From positions 342,060-406,059 of the forward strand of contig NW_005179120.1 of NCBI RefSeq assembly GCF_000350225.1: a DNA stretch of 64,000 bases. The letters are read 5' to 3'. Positions within the stretch are counted from its first letter, which is position 1. Each line of letters starts with the position of its first letter. The position numbers and the translations under genes were made by a program. Of this stretch, positions 49,324 through 60,280 are shown in pieces. The stretch is from Chondrus crispus. Its lineage: Eukaryota; Rhodophyta; Florideophyceae; Gigartinales; Gigartinaceae. A model generated the notes under the pieces. That model saw only the letters and a program-made list of their open reading frames with translations. It made no database searches and was not told where the DNA came from.

Positions 49324-49431
49324 TCAATGTTTACCCAGTGGCAAGTAAATGTTTACTTGTTGATCGGGGGTCAATTTTTACCCCGTGGAAAGTAAATGTT
49401 TACTTGTTGGCAAGTAAATGTTTACTTGTTG
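49324..49431 (+). repeat. AGTAAATGTTTACT repeats, right flank
   Basis: Three exact copies of AGTAAATGTTTACTTGTTG and two degenerate ones (TCAATGTTTACCC, TCAATTTTTACCCCG). The core is the same as that of the 86-bp satellite at 22,637-23,127. The two blocks enclose arrays A-E. Confidence 0.75.
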
Positions 49432-50620
49432 ACGGATATTTGGACTGGACAGGCGGAGTGCTGTGATAGGTTGCAATACTTTGAGTTTTTCAAGAAATTC
49501 AATGGCTTCTTTTGCCCCTACTGTAATTGAGTTTATTGAGAATTGTATTTAAATCACGGTGCATATCGCGTATGATAAAAAACTTTATTTACAACCAGGG
49601 AGAACCCGGAGCTGTTTTCGGTTTTCTTTCCCGCGTCTTCGCACTGATACAGTACACACGTATTGAACACGTATTTGTGCATGCGTGCTTATTATGTAGT
49701 AATGAAGATTTATTTTCGATTTACTGGTTGTATGATACATTACATGATCATAACGAATTGAGGCTTGTCTTTTTCTCGGATGATTGGGTCTATTGCATGT
49801 CCCCCCGTATTTCCGTAAAAGGGTACTGTGCTTAACAAAAAGGTGGATGCGCAAATCAGCCATTGGAGGAGAGCCGCATCTCCACTTGTCGTGGACGGGT
49901 TGGACGAGACGTGCTGAACGGCAGATCCCGGTAAGGGGGTGAATCGCAGAGGCCGATGAATTGGGTGCACTCGCGACACAAAAAGTAGTTCCATGGCACG
50001 AGGAAACACGTGGGTGCGGGCCGTCTCCGTACAACGCAATTCCATTGGTCCGTTGCATGGCCTTGAATACCAATGGCGGAATGTCGGAAAGAAGATGTGA
50101 AAAGTTATCCTCAGCCACTCATCCGCATTGCGACGCTGTGGCGTCGTCACAGCCACACGAAGACACACTCGAGCCGTATCGCGCCGTATCTGGTCATACT
50201 AGTCGGTTCGCTTGCCTGATCGCCCAGCGTCAGTACGTACTGTATGTGGATCTACGCTTCGAATAAGAATATTAATTGCTTCCGCCATCTCGCTGCACTA
50301 TGCACACCCAGTAAACGCCCATCGCGCCATACAAATATATTTCCAGACACTGCGTCTACCCCTGAGTCAGAGACATCGGAGACAGGACAGCCCGAAAGCC
50401 TTCTTCCAAGGTCATTCCTTAAAGATCCTACATTCCTTTCTCAACCGCTCCCACACTCCCTCCCCTACCTTGCCCACTTCTGGAACAACCCCCTCTCTCC
50501 AACGTCATCGATCTCTCCCAACACGTGCACGCTACGCCACTCCGCCGTTTCCCCTCCACTACCAACCAGTACTCCGTCCCCGGCGACCTCTCCCGTTCTT
50601 GACTGGCAAAAATCTGCACC
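49432..50620. other. Intergenic region upstream of the glycosyltransferase
   Basis: Several overlapping minus-strand frames occur between 49,585 and 50,168. One has a small Cys cluster (FLCRECTQFIGLC) but none has a convincing start or domain, so I call no gene. From about 50,280 the sequence becomes C/T-rich, as expected for a promoter and 5' leader of the gene at 50,621. Confidence 0.45.
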
Positions 50621-52294
50621 ATGGCACCTCCCGCCACCTCTTCCGCCGCCTACACCCGCGACCCACATCCCGTAGTCGCAGCTAGACCTGCAGCCCAACC
50701 CGAAAAGGCGGCCTCTGCCATCCCCAAAATTGCAAACCCAGCCAAGCGCAACGCCCTCACCACTCCAGTCTCAGTCCTCGCAGGTGCTATTGAGTCTCGC
50801 CCACCTCCGACCATTGTGGAAGATGGCAAGCCGCAGAAGCAAACGCCTTCCCAGAAGGCTTATGCTAAGCTTGAGGAAGCTCGCTTGGCCCTGTCGCCGA
50901 CTGCCTTGCGTACCGCTTTGGATAAGGAAGCTGTTGCCGTCGTCGATCCTTCAAAGCCATCCTCGGAGGATGAAAACAGCCCGTACCAACTGAAGGCCAT
51001 TGAGGAGGCTCTACCGACAGAGGAAACTCCAGACAAAGGAAAGGCCCACAAACGCTTCAAGATTGCCATGTTTGCATGGGAAAGCCTTCATAGCATCGCT
51101 GTCGGGGGTATTGCCCCGCATCTCACCGAGCTCGCTGCTAGTCTTGAGCGTCGCGGTCATGAGGTCCATGTTTACGTCCGAACAGGAGCTGGTCAGGCCT
51201 CATACGAACAAATCGATGGCGTTCACATTCATCGCATTGCTTTTGAGCTCTCATCTGACTTTGTTCAGGAAGTCACGAATATGTGCAACGCTATGGTTCA
51301 TTTCATGATCGAGACGGAACATTTTATGGATGCTAAGTTTGATATCTGCCACGCCCACGACTGGCTCGCGGCCCCGGCTCTGATTAACATTAAGCACAAC
51401 CACGATCGCAAATGTGTCTTTACCGTACATTCCACTGAATTTGGTCGATGCGGCAATAATGTCTACGGGGGACAGAGTGCTCGCATTCGTGGCTTGGAAA
51501 ACGATGCCATCGCTCTGGCAGACAAAGTGATTGGTGTTTCCGGCGTGCTTTGCGACGAGATCAAAGGGCATTACCAATTTGACTGGGACAAGCTCAGATG
51601 TGTTTACAACGGCATAAACTGTCTCCGCTATGATGGAAATCTTTGGGATCCATCAGAGGTACGTGGTTTGTATGGTGTGGGCCCTATGGATCCTATGGTC
51701 CTGTTCGTCGGACGCATGGCTACACAAAAGGGTCCTGATATTCTTGTTGAAGCCATCCCGAGTGTATTGGCATCTCGGCCGGACGCCAAGTTTGTCTTAG
51801 TTGGGGATGGGTATATGAAAGAGGCGCTTGTCGCCCGTATTCATGAGATGGGCGTAGCTAGCAGTGTGTGTTTTACTGGTCAAATGAGCGGGCAACCGCT
51901 TGTTGATTTGTTCAAGGCGACAGATCTCGTGGCGATTCCGAGTCGCAATGAACCTTTCGGGATCGTGACACTTGAAGCCTGGGCTTCCAACAAGCCCGTT
52001 GTGGTGACGAAGAGCGGTGGGCCACGTGAGTTTGTATGGCATGATAACGACGGTTATCTGGTTGATACATCTTCAGATGGTATGGCCTGGGGCATCTGCA
52101 CTGCTTTCAGCAACTTTGAGCATGCCAGGTATATGGGGGATAGGGGACGCGTCAAGGCTGCATTCCAGTTCTCCTGGGATAACATTGCAGAGAACACAAA
52201 CAATATTTACGATGAGCTGTTGCCTGACCACCCCGGACATCCTGCTCCGGATGAAGCAGCGCGGAAGATCGAGATGGAGCAAATGAAGAAGTGA
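50621..52294 (+). CDS. GT4-family glycosyltransferase
   Basis: A 557-residue GT-B fold enzyme that would transfer a sugar from a nucleotide-sugar donor with retention of configuration. The ATG at 50,621 has a good context (CACCATGG). Residues 1-145 are Ala/Pro-rich and disordered. The acceptor half begins at about 148 (FKIAMFAWESLHSIAVGGIA) with the glycine loop and PHLTELAASLERRGHEVHVY. The donor half starts near 360 (MVLFVGRMATQKGPDILVEA) and includes the EX7E motif NEPFGIVTLEAW, with Glu444 and Glu452, and KSGGPREFVW. No signal peptide, so cytosolic. In red algae a role in floridean starch, floridoside or matrix galactan synthesis is possible, but acceptor and donor cannot be read from the sequence. 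The ORF is intact and probably a host gene. Confidence 0.92.
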   Translation: MAPPATSSAAYTRDPHPVVAARPAAQPEKAASAIPKIANPAKRNALTTPVSVLAGAIESRPPPTIVEDGKPQKQTPSQKAYAKLEEARLALSPTALRTALDKEAVAVVDPSKPSSEDENSPYQLKAIEEALPTEETPDKGKAHKRFKIAMFAWESLHSIAVGGIAPHLTELAASLERRGHEVHVYVRTGAGQASYEQIDGVHIHRIAFELSSDFVQEVTNMCNAMVHFMIETEHFMDAKFDICHAHDWLAAPALINIKHNHDRKCVFTVHSTEFGRCGNNVYGGQSARIRGLENDAIALADKVIGVSGVLCDEIKGHYQFDWDKLRCVYNGINCLRYDGNLWDPSEVRGLYGVGPMDPMVLFVGRMATQKGPDILVEAIPSVLASRPDAKFVLVGDGYMKEALVARIHEMGVASSVCFTGQMSGQPLVDLFKATDLVAIPSRNEPFGIVTLEAWASNKPVVVTKSGGPREFVWHDNDGYLVDTSSDGMAWGICTAFSNFEHARYMGDRGRVKAAFQFSWDNIAENTNNIYDELLPDHPGHPAPDEAARKIEMEQMKK

Positions 52295-52861
52295 AGGGGG
52301 TTAGCAACCGGGGAATATCAGCAATATTGCGAGCCTTCTGTTTGTGTATGTGTAAGGGGTGAGACGATCAGGGCGACAAATATTAGTGTCGTGCCTGTAC
52401 TGGGTTTTATGCAGTTGTCGTGGTAGCTGAAGTGTTGTTCAGAAAGATTAGCGGTAGGCAGAGATGTTGCACGGATATACATGCGGTGGTGGGAAGAGGA
52501 CATGGGAACATTGCTCACATCAGCGGGATGTGATGTCATCTGTTGAGAGGTAGTAGACTTTGTTGCTCTCATTTCAGCATGCAGTGTAATACGGTTCGAG
52601 GTGTAGCGCCTCAGCTACCTCGGAGTAGGTCTCGCGAGTCTGTGACATGTTGTCGACATTCCAATATGGTCTATATGCTTGAAGATTTAGAGGTTTTTGT
52701 CCAGCGATTCTCATAAACTAAGGATGCACACATCCCCGCTCGTGTAATACAGAAATTAATTGGATTGGTACCTGGGTGCAAGACTTTTTGTGTGTGCAGC
52801 CCACCGGCTTGCTTTTTACACGCATGTTAGACATCGACAAAAAACAAGGATTTCAGCAATA
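52295..52861. other. 3' flank of the glycosyltransferase gene
   Basis: No gene recognised; presumably 3' UTR and spacer up to the MITE. No clear polyadenylation signal stood out. Confidence 0.4.
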
Positions 52862-53391
52862 CAGGGGGGGGGGGGGGGGGGGGTCGCGATATAGTGCCAT
52901 ATTTGTTAGTGCCAGCTCCGATATAGTGCTACCCTTCTGCGGGTGGCACGAATTATGAGCCAAAAACGAAGGGTCTCCAGGGAGGCAGTTGGATGGACAT
53001 GTGTGTACTGCCCGAGAGCCGCTGCCGCCGCGGAAAGATATCATGCAGTTGCCAACTCGAAAAGACTATGGCGGAAAAAGGCAGGGTCGATGATGCAATT
53101 GGACATCTGCAAAAGTGTAGGCTGGCATTTATGGCGGCGAAAAAGGAGGAAGTCAATGCAACGGCTCGGCAGCTACTACATGTAATAACAGAAATGCTTG
53201 ATTAGACTTGAGTCTGTAGTGAAGATACAAAGCATGAGTGATGGCGTCCTGCGAGCGGTCTTTCTGAGCAGTGATGCAAGGAAGTGGCTGCAAAAAAGCC
53301 GTAAATCTCATTATCTAACAGTGCCTGGTTCGATATAGTGCTGTTTTCGGCCCACTGACACAGGGTAGCACTATATCGCGACCCCCCCCTG
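52862..53391. mobile_element. pogo-type element or MITE (530 bp), TSD TA
   Basis: The ends are CAGGGG...GTCGCGATATAGTGC and its reverse complement (GCACTATATCGCGAC...CCCCTG), flanked by TA on both sides. CAG-ends with TA duplication are typical of pogo/Tc1-mariner. A subterminal copy of CGATATAGTGCT occurs inside each end. The left end contains a run of about 20 G, the right only 8-9 C, so the G tract has expanded. Inside, a plus-strand frame ends at 53,205 (AEKGRVDDAIGHLQKC, then NATARQLLHVITEMLD); it may be the tail of a lost transposase. Confidence 0.85.
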
Positions 53392-54194
53392 TACACGTTC
53401 TTTTGAAGAAAGACTGGAACGCGAGAAGAGTGAGGATGAGCTTGTGAATCAACTTTGGGTTTTGTGCGGTGGGGGGTGCCCGAGTCATGAAGGATTGGGC
53501 CTGGGTGTTTTTTTCCGTTTTTTTCAAAAAACCGTTTCGCGTTCCTGTGCTGTAATTATTACTCCATTTATGCATCTGAGGATTCGGTGAACGGGCAGGG
53601 ACTCGAGATCTGGAAAGCCCTGGAATCTCTTTGGTGTATGGGGACCATCACGACTGGGATGATTGATCGGGTCGTACAGAGCCGCTCGGCGCAGTACAAT
53701 ATGAGCGCTTGGCAATGTCTCAAATAAATACCGTAGTCTGAATAGCTGCCCGAGCTCGCCGACATCTTTTCGGGACACTCTGTCGAGTGAAAAAATCTCC
53801 CGCCATTCCGACAGCGATGCTACGGTACCCCCATGCCCTTCATGCGTCGGCAATAAACTCTCTCCCCACTGCCAACTTCTTTGCTGTTTGATGACAGCCG
53901 CTGCGCATTATTCCCACGGATTGTCGCGTCTACTGATCGTTAGCGACTAATACTCCTTGCATTCTACCCGCGCCCTCATATTCGCATGTCAGCTAGCACA
54001 TCTGCAAAGGCTAGCGCTCGTCTACACCTTTCACAAGTAACTACTGCGCCCGATACGAAATCTCGCGCGCTCGCCAAGCGCTCGTTCCATTCCCACATCT
54101 GCTCATCTCCAAGACTCGGGGTCGCGCCTCCCCAAAACCGTCTTCACTGTTGCGGCCGTACGGGGAGGCCGCATTTGCGTTTCGCGTCCGAGAC
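53392..54194. other. Upstream region of the MYB gene
   Basis: No separate gene called. A minus-strand frame (53,524-53,853) has no known domain. The last 250 bp is probably promoter and leader; the frame of the MYB protein is open a little upstream of the chosen ATG. Confidence 0.4.
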
Positions 54195-56933
54195 ATGGTA
54201 GACCAAAAAACAGAACCTGTCACGGCTTCGGTCCAAGATGGGCAACCCACCAGCTCTCCTTCTGCCACCTCAGAAGGTGATGATGGCAATCATGACCTTC
54301 CGCCTTCCAACGTCAGACGACACAGCGTACGCCAGGACATAATGGATGCAGTTGTTAATCGTCAAGCTGAACGCATTTCCCAGCTCGAACGCCTGCTAGA
54401 GAAAAAGCGTGCTAAGGTCGAGCAATTATCAGCAGAGCCACCATTTCTCCATCCTCCCGGTCTCTGCGTCGTGCCGCCGAGTCATTCAGGTCCTTCTACA
54501 GCTACAACCGCACAAAATGCCTCGCGAGGGTCCCCTCCCAGCGGTAACGCCGTCCTCAACCAAAATGCTAACGGCCATCCGCAACGACATCCCGTGAATC
54601 ATCCCGCAATGGCAGCCGCTATGGCCGCGGCTGCAATTAGAGGCAAGCCCCATGCATCTGGTGCATTGCCAACTCACTATCCGTTCATATTTGGTCCTCC
54701 AGACCACATCGCTGCTGCATCACTAATGAATGTCATGTCCCATGGAACAGCTTCTGTTCCTACACAACCACCCCAACCCCACAACTCCCTCCAAACGTCT
54801 CCACCAATTCAAAGAGGCGAGGGTGAGCGGAAACAAAGCCGCTATTGGACTGCAGATGAGCACCAAAGGTTCCTTGCCGCTGTGAGTACATGTGGTCCCA
54901 AGAATTACATTCAAATTTCTGAGTTTGTTGGTACTAGGAATCCAAAACAGGTCCGAACGCATGCTCAAAAGTATCAGCAGAAGTTGGAGCGGGAGGAAGC
55001 CAAGCGACGAAGTGAGACCCGGCTTGCGACGGGCGAGCGAGGTGGAAGCACTGTTGGAGTAGCAGCAGCTGCAGTTGTTGCAGCGGCGGCGGCTGCAGCG
55101 ATGAATGGAAATGTCCCTGGGGCAGTCGCAGCTGGAGTGCAGCAGGATTCCATGCGTGGGTACGGAGGTCCTACCAGTTCGTCCAGCGGCAAAAATTTCT
55201 CACACTCGGATAACCAAGATCAGCTGCGGGGAGGTATCAGTGTGGATGGAACTTCGAGCACGAACGATTTATCTGGATCTGGTTCGGGGTCAGGAGACTG
55301 CTTCAGCAAAAGAAATACTGCGAACGAATCAGAGAGCCCACCTGATAATGGCACAAGCAATGCGGCGGTTGCGGCAGTGGCAGCAGAAGCTGCCGCACTT
55401 AGAGGGGGCATTCTTGACGGTGGACCGTTCCATGCAGAAAGTGCTAACGCAGATCCGACGACGACGACTCCTTCCAAGGTTCTTTCAACATCCACGAAAG
55501 CAGTCCACATTCCATCACATAAGAAGGTGAATGAGGATGACAGTGGCCCTCATGAAGCGGAGATGGAAGTTCCTGACAAGGATTTTTCCAAAGCTGCAGG
55601 CACTGTGAAGATGGGAGCGACCGTATCCCCCAAAAGCAATCCCAAGCCTTCGACCAGAAACACGGGTGGTGAACAGACAATGACCAAGCAGTCAGCTACG
55701 AAGCAGAAATCAGGCATCCACGGGCAACCCGCAAATACTCTGCCAAGGCCTCATACCAAAATTAGCGGTGAACCAGGATCTGTCACCAGTATTCCGCTTC
55801 GTCGAGTTGACGGATCCAAAGGTAAGGATGAAGGTCCTCTGAAACGAAGTGAAACCATAGTAACCGGGGACACTGTTGACGATGAAAGACCGTCGACAGG
55901 CTTACTAGAAGAGCATTCAGGTCATAGTAACGACAAGAAAAGTCAAGAAGAGGCCAACAAGAAAGCAATTGTCTCGGCCAAGATCAACTGCAAATTAGTT
56001 GCACCAGCGTCTGTCAGAACCAAAGAGACAGAAAGTGAGGGCTCCGATGAACAGAATAATTCAAAAAGCACCAACACAGGAAAACTGGATATGTCCACCA
56101 AAGCAACAACTGGATCAGTACAAGAACCAGACGGAAAACCCGGTGCGGGTCCTGATAGAACCGAGTCCTCAAAAATGGCGCCTTTTGCCCAGGTAGCAAA
56201 TCCCGTAGATGAAAGTCGTGGATCAGTGAAGTTTGAGCAGATTTCAATCTCTGATGTCACTGCACATGCCTTATCAAAAACTAGAGCTGCTGAAGACCAT
56301 CTCAGGTCCCAGAAAGATCCGAAGAATGCCTCGAGGCGTGCCGACAGAGAAAGTTCTCAAGTTGTGACCAGAAGCCCGGACACGGCACAGAATGTCATGA
56401 AATCTGATATTCAGCTTGCCAATGATTTGCAGCGGGACGACGGTGACGCTGGGAAAGGGACAGTATCGTCTAAGACACGTGCAGGTGTTGATGGTTGCGA
56501 AGGAGTTATTTCAGTTAACACGGAAAAGCACAGATCTTCTGTTTCAGACAAAAAAGGGGATGCGCAGACGAGGAGGGGTGGCACGTCAGAAGCCGCGACA
56601 AGAGCAAACAGCGATGAAGTTGCTGAGCCAAGGTGTAGTGAAGATCATGGAGATTCCGACATGATACCAAAGACAGAGAAAAACAGAATGCAAACTGATT
56701 GTGAAAGTAACACGGCGGAAGTCGGGAAGGGCATAGAAATGGATGGGGCACCGGGCGTAGATGTTCATGTATTGAAACGCAAGTTGGCGGCAAAACCTAG
56801 TTTTGGGACTAGGAAAAAGCGAAGCGCAGAAGACATGAAGGAGGTAGACAGGGAAGAGTTGGAAGGAGAAGAGTCTGGAGTTTTGAAACGAGCTCGCATG
56901 GAGACGGAAGCTGGAAAGATAGGGAATGATTGA
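54195..56933 (+). CDS. Single-repeat MYB (SHAQKY-type) transcription factor
   Basis: A 912-residue nuclear regulator. The first ATG in the frame is 54,195 (MVDQKTEPV); the frame opens at a TTG 45 nt earlier. A short coiled coil (RQAERISQLERLLEKKRAKV, about 57-76) is followed by a Pro/Ala-rich region. The MYB/SANT repeat is at about 214-268: RYWTADEHQRFLAAVSTCG, then NYIQISEFVGTRNPKQVRTH, then AQKYQQKLEREEAKRR. The signature, usually SHAQKYF, is THAQKYQ here, with His256. It resembles plant and oomycete MYB-related factors of the CCA1/LHY and I-box classes. Poly-alanine runs and a long Ser/Thr/Lys-rich disordered tail with basic clusters (GTRKKRSAED, VLKRARME) follow. Target genes cannot be inferred. 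Confidence 0.88.
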   Translation: MVDQKTEPVTASVQDGQPTSSPSATSEGDDGNHDLPPSNVRRHSVRQDIMDAVVNRQAERISQLERLLEKKRAKVEQLSAEPPFLHPPGLCVVPPSHSGPSTATTAQNASRGSPPSGNAVLNQNANGHPQRHPVNHPAMAAAMAAAAIRGKPHASGALPTHYPFIFGPPDHIAAASLMNVMSHGTASVPTQPPQPHNSLQTSPPIQRGEGERKQSRYWTADEHQRFLAAVSTCGPKNYIQISEFVGTRNPKQVRTHAQKYQQKLEREEAKRRSETRLATGERGGSTVGVAAAAVVAAAAAAAMNGNVPGAVAAGVQQDSMRGYGGPTSSSSGKNFSHSDNQDQLRGGISVDGTSSTNDLSGSGSGSGDCFSKRNTANESESPPDNGTSNAAVAAVAAEAAALRGGILDGGPFHAESANADPTTTTPSKVLSTSTKAVHIPSHKKVNEDDSGPHEAEMEVPDKDFSKAAGTVKMGATVSPKSNPKPSTRNTGGEQTMTKQSATKQKSGIHGQPANTLPRPHTKISGEPGSVTSIPLRRVDGSKGKDEGPLKRSETIVTGDTVDDERPSTGLLEEHSGHSNDKKSQEEANKKAIVSAKINCKLVAPASVRTKETESEGSDEQNNSKSTNTGKLDMSTKATTGSVQEPDGKPGAGPDRTESSKMAPFAQVANPVDESRGSVKFEQISISDVTAHALSKTRAAEDHLRSQKDPKNASRRADRESSQVVTRSPDTAQNVMKSDIQLANDLQRDDGDAGKGTVSSKTRAGVDGCEGVISVNTEKHRSSVSDKKGDAQTRRGGTSEAATRANSDEVAEPRCSEDHGDSDMIPKTEKNRMQTDCESNTAEVGKGIEMDGAPGVDVHVLKRKLAAKPSFGTRKKRSAEDMKEVDREELEGEESGVLKRARMETEAGKIGND

Positions 56934-57736
56934 ACTAATGATGCGAGGAGCAATAGGGGGGGGGGGGGGGGTTACACTGGACGGAGTGCGAGAAAAAGTT
57001 TAAGACATAGAATGTGGAGGGTGGGCTTGATGGGGACGGTGCAAAAAAGGCTTGCTTTGGCCATATGACGGTGGACACAAATGGTGACTGAGCGCCGATA
57101 AGCAGCGTTTTGCGCTGTGAGACAGATGGCATTGCTTTGAGCCGAAAATTATTACCAGTTTTTCACACATAAAACTTTAGCCAATTAAAACGCGATATGC
57201 GTGTGCATGCAAAATCGTCTGCAAATTAATGCAAAGCCATTGGGCACACGTGGAACCTTCGGATTGTGTGCCCCAACTGGCCCTTCGTATGGAGGACCCA
57301 GGGAGGGAAGTCGTTTTGCATGTCGTTTGCATACACTCACCGGCAACCGCTGCCAGTTGCCAATTGTGATGAAGGAAGGCGATTGCTCCCGCCGTCGCCG
57401 TTTACTGGGGGGATGGTCGCTTAAGTACTGATAGAGTCTGCTGTCGGAAGTGTATCATACGTCACTAATCGCACAACAACCACTGTGACTCAAGATTGAT
57501 CGCGCGACGGACGCCTGGTAACTAACGTACTGCACTATATCTTTCTTCAAACAGTGCATAAAATTTTCTGTCCGGTACATTATCACAGTGGAGTATTGCA
57601 AAGCGTACGACTTCCCTGGCTCTTCTAGCTCAGATGGTGAGCAACCCTTGAATAGCAAGCTGATATAAAACTGCGAGGCCATCATCTTATGTGTTACCAC
57701 AACTGCTTTCGAAGTAGCCCAAATCGAATAGGTACA
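56934..57736. other. Intergenic stretch with a poly-G run
   Basis: A run of about 18 G lies at 56,957-56,974, resembling the G-rich end of the element at 52,862, but no matching right end was found. No gene recognised up to the MITE cluster. Confidence 0.45.
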
Positions 57737-58191
57737 GTGGGCGACTCCGAAAAACACAGACGCACATAAATTTTGTACACACAAATTCCCTAAGTATGTG
57801 TGTCGTATTTTGTGATCTGGCACGGAAATGCAAATGACATAAAACATGTATGATGCATTCGCAATGCAATGACATAAAATATGTATGATGCATTCGCAAT
57901 GCGTATGCACCCTCAGCAGTACGGAAGAGCCCAGCGCACAGATCGCCATTCCACCTTCGCACCCCCATCCCATTCACCCCTCAGATGATATCTGCTGCTT
58001 CTTTTATTGCTCCAACGGGCGAAGCGGCAACGAAACATCGTGTTCCGTCACCGTCTTACTGCAGAAGGGAGAAGAAGACGAGGCCGGCGGATAAACAGGA
58101 TGGGGATGGGAGAGCTCGCACGGATGACAGTTGATGGGAGAGGTACACGTGTAGGTGCATTTGTGCGTTTGTGTCTGTGCACAAACAATTA

Positions 58192-59105
58192 CAGAGTAAA
58201 GTCTCGATAAGCTGCGTACCTGATATGATGAACTGTCTCGGTACAGTGAACCGAAGGACTATGAGGGAGGCGCCACCCCGCTTTTTTGGCCCAGAATCGA
58301 CGTTTTCGTATTTCTAACGTGAACTAGAGACTCTATAGAATGAACTACGCGATACCATGAACATACAAAAACATGAAAACCCCAGAGTTCACTTTATCGA
58401 GGCCGAAATGCGCACTAGAAACGAACCATCAACGACTACAGAAGCCATCCATACGATTTTGCCTCAGATTCGAACCCTGAAGCCTCCTTACGCGGCTTTG
58501 TTCCTCATACAGAAGTGACTTGATGCTCGAAGGCAGCCCCGATTGAACTAGATTCGCGTCCGTCATAATACAACTGAGTTCGTTAGATAGAGCTTCTAAT
58601 GTTCCGCGATACCGAGCAAGCGACGGTTTGCGTCCTGTCCGGTCTTTCGCTGGCACAGTAGAGCGATCGTCCTCACTATCTGAATCACCGTTAAATTGAT
58701 CTTGCTCAATGCCAGTAAATGCCGCAAAATCCCCTAATCCAAGATCAATGGCTTGACCGAGAGCTGACTCTTCTGATATAGACTCTGGATGTGGCAGAAT
58801 TAAAAGAAAAGGAAGGCTGGATCACAATGTGAAGTGGTCCAGATATGGAATTGCGCCCGTCGACGTTGCCCGTCGATGGACAGAGTCAAGGAAAGTGAGT
58901 TTGTGTTCCTGTGACCGTATCATCGCCATTGGTGAAGACGCTCTAAGAGCGTCTCCACCGGTGTGGTCCAAATCATACTGTACCCGTAAAACGTGTACAC
59001 GTGTACACGAGCAGTTCCGCCGCCGTGAACTGCCTCGGTAAGGCGAACTCAATGGGCTGCTCGGAAGCGCCACATTTCGGTTCACGATATCGAGACTTTA
59101 CTCTG
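58192..59105. mobile_element. Nested pogo/Tc1-type element (914 bp), TSD TA
   Basis: The ends CAGAGTAAAGTCTCGATA and TATCGAGACTTTACTCTG are perfect inverted repeats, flanked by TA. The uninterrupted site (AATTACATCGGG) is preserved in the neighbouring element at about 59,353, which confirms the insertion. A minus-strand frame (58,656-58,429; KDRTGRKPSLARYRGTLEAL) could be the tail of a transposase. A fused pair of Harbinger-type ends lies inside at about 58,936-58,965. Confidence 0.85.
58930..58970. repeat. Harbinger-type ends joined through TAA
   Basis: GGTGAAGACGCTC, TAA, GAGCGTCTCCACCGG: the right end of one element directly abuts the left end of another with one TAA between. The ends match those of the MITE at 27,265-27,899. 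The bodies are missing. Confidence 0.65.
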
Positions 59106-59231
59106 TACATCGGGAGCCGAATGACGAGCAAATCGGCGGTCTGTGTATACACAAACACCCTCTAGTCAATCAAAATTGGTGGATTTGCGCACCACAAATT
59201 GTGCGTTTGTGTTTTTCGGAGTCGCCCAGTA

Positions 59232-59834
59232 GTGGGCGACTCCGAAAAACATAAAAACACATTTTGTGTATGCGCAAATCTGCCGATTTTGATTGAGTCG
59301 GAGGTGTTTGTGCATACACAAACCGCCGATTTGCTCTTCGTTCCCCTCCCGATGTAATTGTTTGTGCACAGACACAAACGCACATCCGCACCCACCTATA
59401 CCACCCTATATCATACCATGTGCTCAAATATTTCTCTGCGATCTGTCCGATCAACCCATCCCACCCCTCGGCAACCTCGTTCCTATTTCGATCTGGCCTC
59501 CCTCCACACTTTCCCTCCGTCGTATCAGCCGCTGTCCAACCCCGCAGCCCAACGTCTACATGGCTCATGTTGCCGACTCCGACGAGGAGCCGGCACCCGA
59601 TATTTGTCCCCAAGCCGGCGGCTCCTTCGTCAGTATCATAGGATAGGGCGTGAAGGGGGTACCGCAATCCGTCCGCCGGCGTGCTGACACCTCACTGAGG
59701 GTGAATTGGCATTAAATGTGTCTTACACAAATTTTTGTTCACATGCATTTCCGTGCCAAGGCACAAAATACGACACACATACACAAGGAAATTTGTGTGT
59801 ACACAATTTATGTTTTTCGGAGTCGCCCAGTATC
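59232..59834. mobile_element. Second copy of the TA-type element, opposite orientation
   Basis: It begins GTGGGCGACTCCGAAAAACA and ends TTTTTCGGAGTCGCCCAG followed by TA. It adjoins the first copy through a shared TA, so 59,211-59,250 reads as a 40-bp palindrome with 18-nt arms; outside this core about 150 bp on each side are still recognisably inverted (CAAACCGCCGATTTGCTC). Confidence 0.75.
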
Positions 59835-60280
59835 GCATGTCGCGCTCAGAGAATGCTCCCGTGATGCAATGGAGTTGCATCAGCTGAGGTGTCCAGATCG
59901 CACGATTAGGACCCGGGCACATGAGATGAAACGGCTCGAGGGGACACAAGTTCAGTCATATTCGGGAATCATATTCTAGAGAATGACGTTTAAGAAGAAC
60001 GGAGGGCCTGTCACATGTGGGTTCTTAACCCAGTTTATATTTCATCATTACCGCACGCAATTCATCAGTACATGCTGTTTTAGTTTTAGTTAGGGATGTG
60101 TTTGTGATTGAGAAGTAAGATGATGCCCCAAAAGAAGTGTATGCGTTCTACAGAGCAAACGATCTTCTGTCCGAAACTTTGAAACAGCTTGCCGGAGCGT
60201 CAAGAGAGCAGCGTCGACTTGCTTCACAAGAATAGCAACGAAAGCCCCCTTAGTTGACGAGATATCTGCACCCATGATGT
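59835..60280. other. Intergenic stretch
   Basis: No repeat or gene recognised. A minus-strand frame at 60,090-60,275 is short and lacks domain features. This is the 3' side of the membrane-protein gene. Confidence 0.4.

Larger units (their letters stand above)
57737..59229. mobile_element. DNA transposon remnant (TA-type) carrying a nested insertion
   Basis: The left end GTGGGCGACTCCGAAAAACA and right end TGTTTTTCGGAGTCGCCCAG are inverted and bordered by TA. The left 100 bp matches the right end of the neighbouring element (59,735-59,834) in inverse orientation. Without the 914-bp insert at 58,192-59,105 it would be about 0.6 kb, like its neighbour. No transposase gene seen. Confidence 0.7.

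Noticed and set aside
49585..50168. Overlapping minus-strand ORFs of 142-177 codons
   Set aside because: Three frames are partly open over the same DNA and none shows a domain or good start; a small Cys cluster alone is not enough.
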